From Myxococcales bacterium (GTDB lineage: Bacteria; Myxococcota_A; Polyangia; Polyangiales; Houyiibacteriaceae): a DNA stretch of 46,160 nucleotides. The stretch's first letter is position 1. Every line of letters starts with the position of its first letter. The position numbers and the translations under genes are program-made. Below are positions 44,045-46,160 of this stretch, in pieces. Below the pieces are notes generated by a model. The model ran no database searches. It saw only the letters and a list, made by a program, of their open reading frames with translations, and was not told where the DNA came from. The stretch covers positions 1-46,160 of the forward strand of contig JAHEEE010000028.1 in NCBI GenBank assembly GCA_024640845.1. Reading direction: 5' to 3'.

Positions 44045-45190
44045 TGGCATGGCCTCGATACGGCGGTCGAGCTCGGCGTGGAACCACGCGATCGGGGTCT
44101 CTTCGACGCCATAGGTGAAGCGATCATTGGCGCCGCTTCCGAGGCCGCTTTGGATCTGTTCGCACACCCAGAGGTCTTCGCCCTTGAAGACGCCGTTCTG
44201 AATCAGCTCGTAGTTGAGCTCCCAATGCGCGCGCGCTTTGTCGGTCTGGGGCTTTTCCGGGATGATGAGGTCGTGCTCCCAGTAGATCTCGTCGAGCCCG
44301 ACTGGGTAGGCCGTCGCGCGGCTCACGAAGCCCGGCTGCGCAACGAAGATCGTGTTCGGGAAGAACACGTATGTTGGTGTGGCGATGTCTCGGAGCTCGC
44401 CGACCTTGCCGCTTGCCACCGCTTCGCGAAACCCACCTCGGCCGACCACGGCACGGACGTGCGGGCCCGCCCGCTCCGAATAGCTCTGGTGACCTTCGAA
44501 ATAGGGCCCGACGGTGTTCTTGTGAAGGTGCCTGACGTGGTAGCCGTCGAGAAATGCTTCCATGACGATCTTCCAGTTCGTTCGCGCCGTAGTCGTCCCG
44601 CGTCGAAAAACGACGTGCTTCTGCAGCTCGAGCGGCCCGAGATCGGGCTCGAGTGGATCGAGGAGGAGGTCGAAATCGTACTCGTGCCCCGGGGCGGCCA
44701 CGACCCACACCAAGCCGAAGCGCTCCGTCACCGGGAGCGACGTGAGCGAGAGCGCGGATTTGTCGAGCGACGGGAACAGCTCTTGTCGCGGCACGTAGGT
44801 GAGGCAGCCTCCGAGATCGTAGTTCCACCCGTGGTAGACGCACTGAAAGCCCTTCCTCACCTTGCAAAACCCCGGTTCCTCGATGAGTCGGGTGCCACGG
44901 TGACGGCAGACGTTGAGCATCGCGTGAAGCGTTCCATCACGTCCGCGGGCGACCAGAATCGGAACGCCGAGAGCATCGTGCACCAAACACGTCCCGGGCG
45001 ATGCAAGCTGACTGACATGCGCGATCGGGATGGGCAGCGAACGAAGGAGTCGTTTCTCCTGTTCGAGGCGATCTTTGTCCGTGTAGACGCTCGTCGGTAT
45101 GTGGAAATCGCCAAGCGTCGGGTCGGGACCTCGTTCGTAGACTTCGGCAAGCCTTTGTTGCAGGTGTCTGTAAATCGCTGGGTTACTCAC
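44042..45190 (-). CDS. Rieske-type ring-hydroxylating oxygenase, alpha subunit
   Basis: A 382-aa oxygenase starting at GTG 45190, whose codon overlaps the upstream transporter stop (GTGA). Rieske ligands are Cys95-Arg-His97 (MLNVCRHRGTRL) and Cys117-Val-Tyr-His120 (FQCVYHGW). The catalytic domain has TNWKIVMEAFLDGYHVRHLH with iron ligands His218 and His223. It ends with segments such as PGFVSRATAYPVGLDEIYWE. The architecture resembles aromatic-ring and quaternary-amine Rieske oxygenases; no beta subunit, ferredoxin or reductase is adjacent. Coupling to a BASS transporter suggests that it oxidises an imported organic acid. It is only distantly like the KshA-type Rieske at 17392. Confidence 0.92.
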   Translation of the reverse strand: MSNPAIYRHLQQRLAEVYERGPDPTLGDFHIPTSVYTDKDRLEQEKRLLRSLPIPIAHVSQLASPGTCLVHDALGVPILVARGRDGTLHAMLNVCRHRGTRLIEEPGFCKVRKGFQCVYHGWNYDLGGCLTYVPRQELFPSLDKSALSLTSLPVTERFGLVWVVAAPGHEYDFDLLLDPLEPDLGPLELQKHVVFRRGTTTARTNWKIVMEAFLDGYHVRHLHKNTVGPYFEGHQSYSERAGPHVRAVVGRGGFREAVASGKVGELRDIATPTYVFFPNTIFVAQPGFVSRATAYPVGLDEIYWEHDLIIPEKPQTDKARAHWELNYELIQNGVFKGEDLWVCEQIQSGLGSGANDRFTYGVEETPIAWFHAELDRRIEAMP

Positions 45191-46101
45191 GTCGCCTCCG
45201 GAATGGGAACCGGCCGCTTGGACCAATAAGTCGCGACGGTGAGGCCCGAGATCAAATGCCACACGCCCCACCAAGCCGCGATGATTGCCATACCGCCCAG
45301 GCCATCGAAGAACCCGAAGATCAAAACGAGGGCGAGCGCAGAGTTCTGAATGCCCACCTCGATCGAGATCGCCCGTGCGTCATATCGATGGCAGCCAAGG
45401 GCCCTTCCGCTCCAGTAGCCGAGGGCAAGACCGAGCGCATTGTGCAGGGCGACCGCCAGCGCGACGTATCCGACGTTCTGCAGGAAGTGCTGCCAGTTCC
45501 CGATCAGAGCGCCCACGATGAACAGCCCGAATGCGCCGAGCGAGAACACCTTCATCGGCAGTCGAAGGGGTGCGGCAAGAGCGGGCTTCTTCGCGGCGAC
45601 CAGCATGCCCAGCATCAGAGGCACGCCCAAGATGACGAGAATCGTCTCAAACAGCGCAAACGGGTCGAGGTCGACCTCGCGGAGGATCGCCGCAGTGTCC
45701 GGGTTGAGACCGCCCCAAAACGACAAGTTGGCGGGCGTCATTACGACGGCTAGCCCCGTCGAAATCGCCGTCATACTCACGCTGAGCGCGGCGTTGGCTT
45801 TCGCATGGTGCGCGAGGAAATTCGAGAAGTTCCCACCCGGGCATGCGGCGACCATCATCATGCCGAGCGCGATCGATGGCAAGGGATCGATGACCAGCAC
45901 GAGCACGAACGTCATTGCGGGAAGCAAGATGAACTGTGCTCCGAGGCCGATCAGCGGCCCGCGTGGATCCCGAACGACGCGCTTGAAGTCTTCGACACGG
46001 ATGTCGAGCGCCACGCCGAACATGATCAGGCCGATCAAGACGTTCAGCAGCGTCAGCGTCGCCGGGTTGAAGTTGAGGTGAACCTGGTCGACCGCTTCCA
46101 T
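45187..46101 (-). CDS. BASS-family (bile acid:Na+ symporter-like) transporter
   Basis: A 304-aa integral membrane protein of the bile-acid:sodium symporter family, with about nine or ten TM segments. The family core motif is MVAACPGGNFSNFLAHHAKA followed by NAALSVSMTAISTGLAVV, and the second crossover motif is SIEVGIQNSALALVLIFGF. These cradle Na+ in ASBT relatives. Members import bile acids, pantoate, 2-keto acids or sterol-like organic anions. The ATG at 46101 precedes the first TM; the upstream Met at 46146 would add 15 residues. Its stop overlaps the Rieske gene's GTG start, so transport and oxidation are coupled. The substrate cannot be read from sequence. Confidence 0.9.
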   Translation of the reverse strand: MEAVDQVHLNFNPATLTLLNVLIGLIMFGVALDIRVEDFKRVVRDPRGPLIGLGAQFILLPAMTFVLVLVIDPLPSIALGMMMVAACPGGNFSNFLAHHAKANAALSVSMTAISTGLAVVMTPANLSFWGGLNPDTAAILREVDLDPFALFETILVILGVPLMLGMLVAAKKPALAAPLRLPMKVFSLGAFGLFIVGALIGNWQHFLQNVGYVALAVALHNALGLALGYWSGRALGCHRYDARAISIEVGIQNSALALVLIFGFFDGLGGMAIIAAWWGVWHLISGLTVATYWSKRPVPIPEAT

Positions 46102-46160
46102 CGGGCGCTTCTGACTATCACATCGCGGCGCGCAACTACATGACAAACCTCTGGTATGCT

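Noticed and set aside
44078-45229. 383-codon plus-strand frame opposite the second Rieske gene
   Set aside because: Runs antisense across a clearly conserved Rieske oxygenase and has no domain features.

Overview
The window is GC-rich, densely packed bacterial DNA. It looks chromosomal and Gram-negative: there are several lipoproteins with lipoboxes, a likely outer-membrane beta-barrel, a peptidoglycan-binding protein and periplasmic-type cytochrome c. The mix of genes (monomeric isocitrate dehydrogenase, WcaJ/Wzz-type polysaccharide genes, many Rieske/P450/amidohydrolase catabolic genes, many GTG/TTG starts and 4-bp start/stop overlaps) would suit a Myxococcota/deltaproteobacterial-type genome. 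That placement is inference; no rRNA, tRNA or marker phylogeny is available here. I saw no insertion sequence, phage, CRISPR array or plasmid function.

Left part (1-9,648): a minus-strand envelope run (outer-membrane protein, NlpE-like lipoprotein, TMEM175-type channel, di-haem cytochrome c peroxidase, PG-binding secreted protein, aldo/keto reductase). It is followed by an AlaA-type aminotransferase, a 61-codon relic of an enoyl-CoA hydratase, an unknown secreted protein, homoserine dehydrogenase and a small membrane protein.

Catabolic island (9,687-20,272): a TetR regulator faces a rightward operon (4-TM protein, FAD aromatic-type hydroxylase, membrane-anchored FAH-family hydrolase, MBL-like protein). 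This converges on a leftward operon (KshA-like Rieske oxygenase, amidohydrolase, acetoacetate-decarboxylase-like protein, SDR). A divergent hotdog-like protein and a LysR regulator close the island. AT-rich inverted repeats lie in both regulatory gaps. Together these look like an uncharacterised pathway for oxidising and cleaving a hydrophobic cyclic substrate. This is the best candidate for an undescribed system in the window.

Middle part (20,414-38,795): a polysaccharide-initiating WcaJ-type transferase is followed by a Wzz-like protein whose kinase tail has lost its Walker A motif. Next come monomeric IDH, a coniferyl-aldehyde-dehydrogenase-like ALDH, and two tail-to-tail paralogous multi-TM glycosyltransferase-like proteins whose stop codons overlap. 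After these are a GH3 lipoprotein translationally coupled to an alpha/beta-hydrolase lipoprotein, a kinase-less 6-TM sensor-like protein, a methyltransferase, GT4 and GT2 glycosyltransferases, and a DHH-family protein.

Right part (38,796-46,160): a possible sigma-54-driven small gene, a P450 with a palindrome running into its start codon, a hairpin-dense leader before a 50-aa membrane peptide, and a coupled rhodanese/zinc-ribbon/DsbA-like trio. GlnS follows, then a second Rieske oxygenase coupled to a BASS-family transporter. The two Rieske enzymes, the P450 and the BASS transporter all suggest metabolism of sterol-like or aromatic organic acids, but no substrate can be read from sequence alone.
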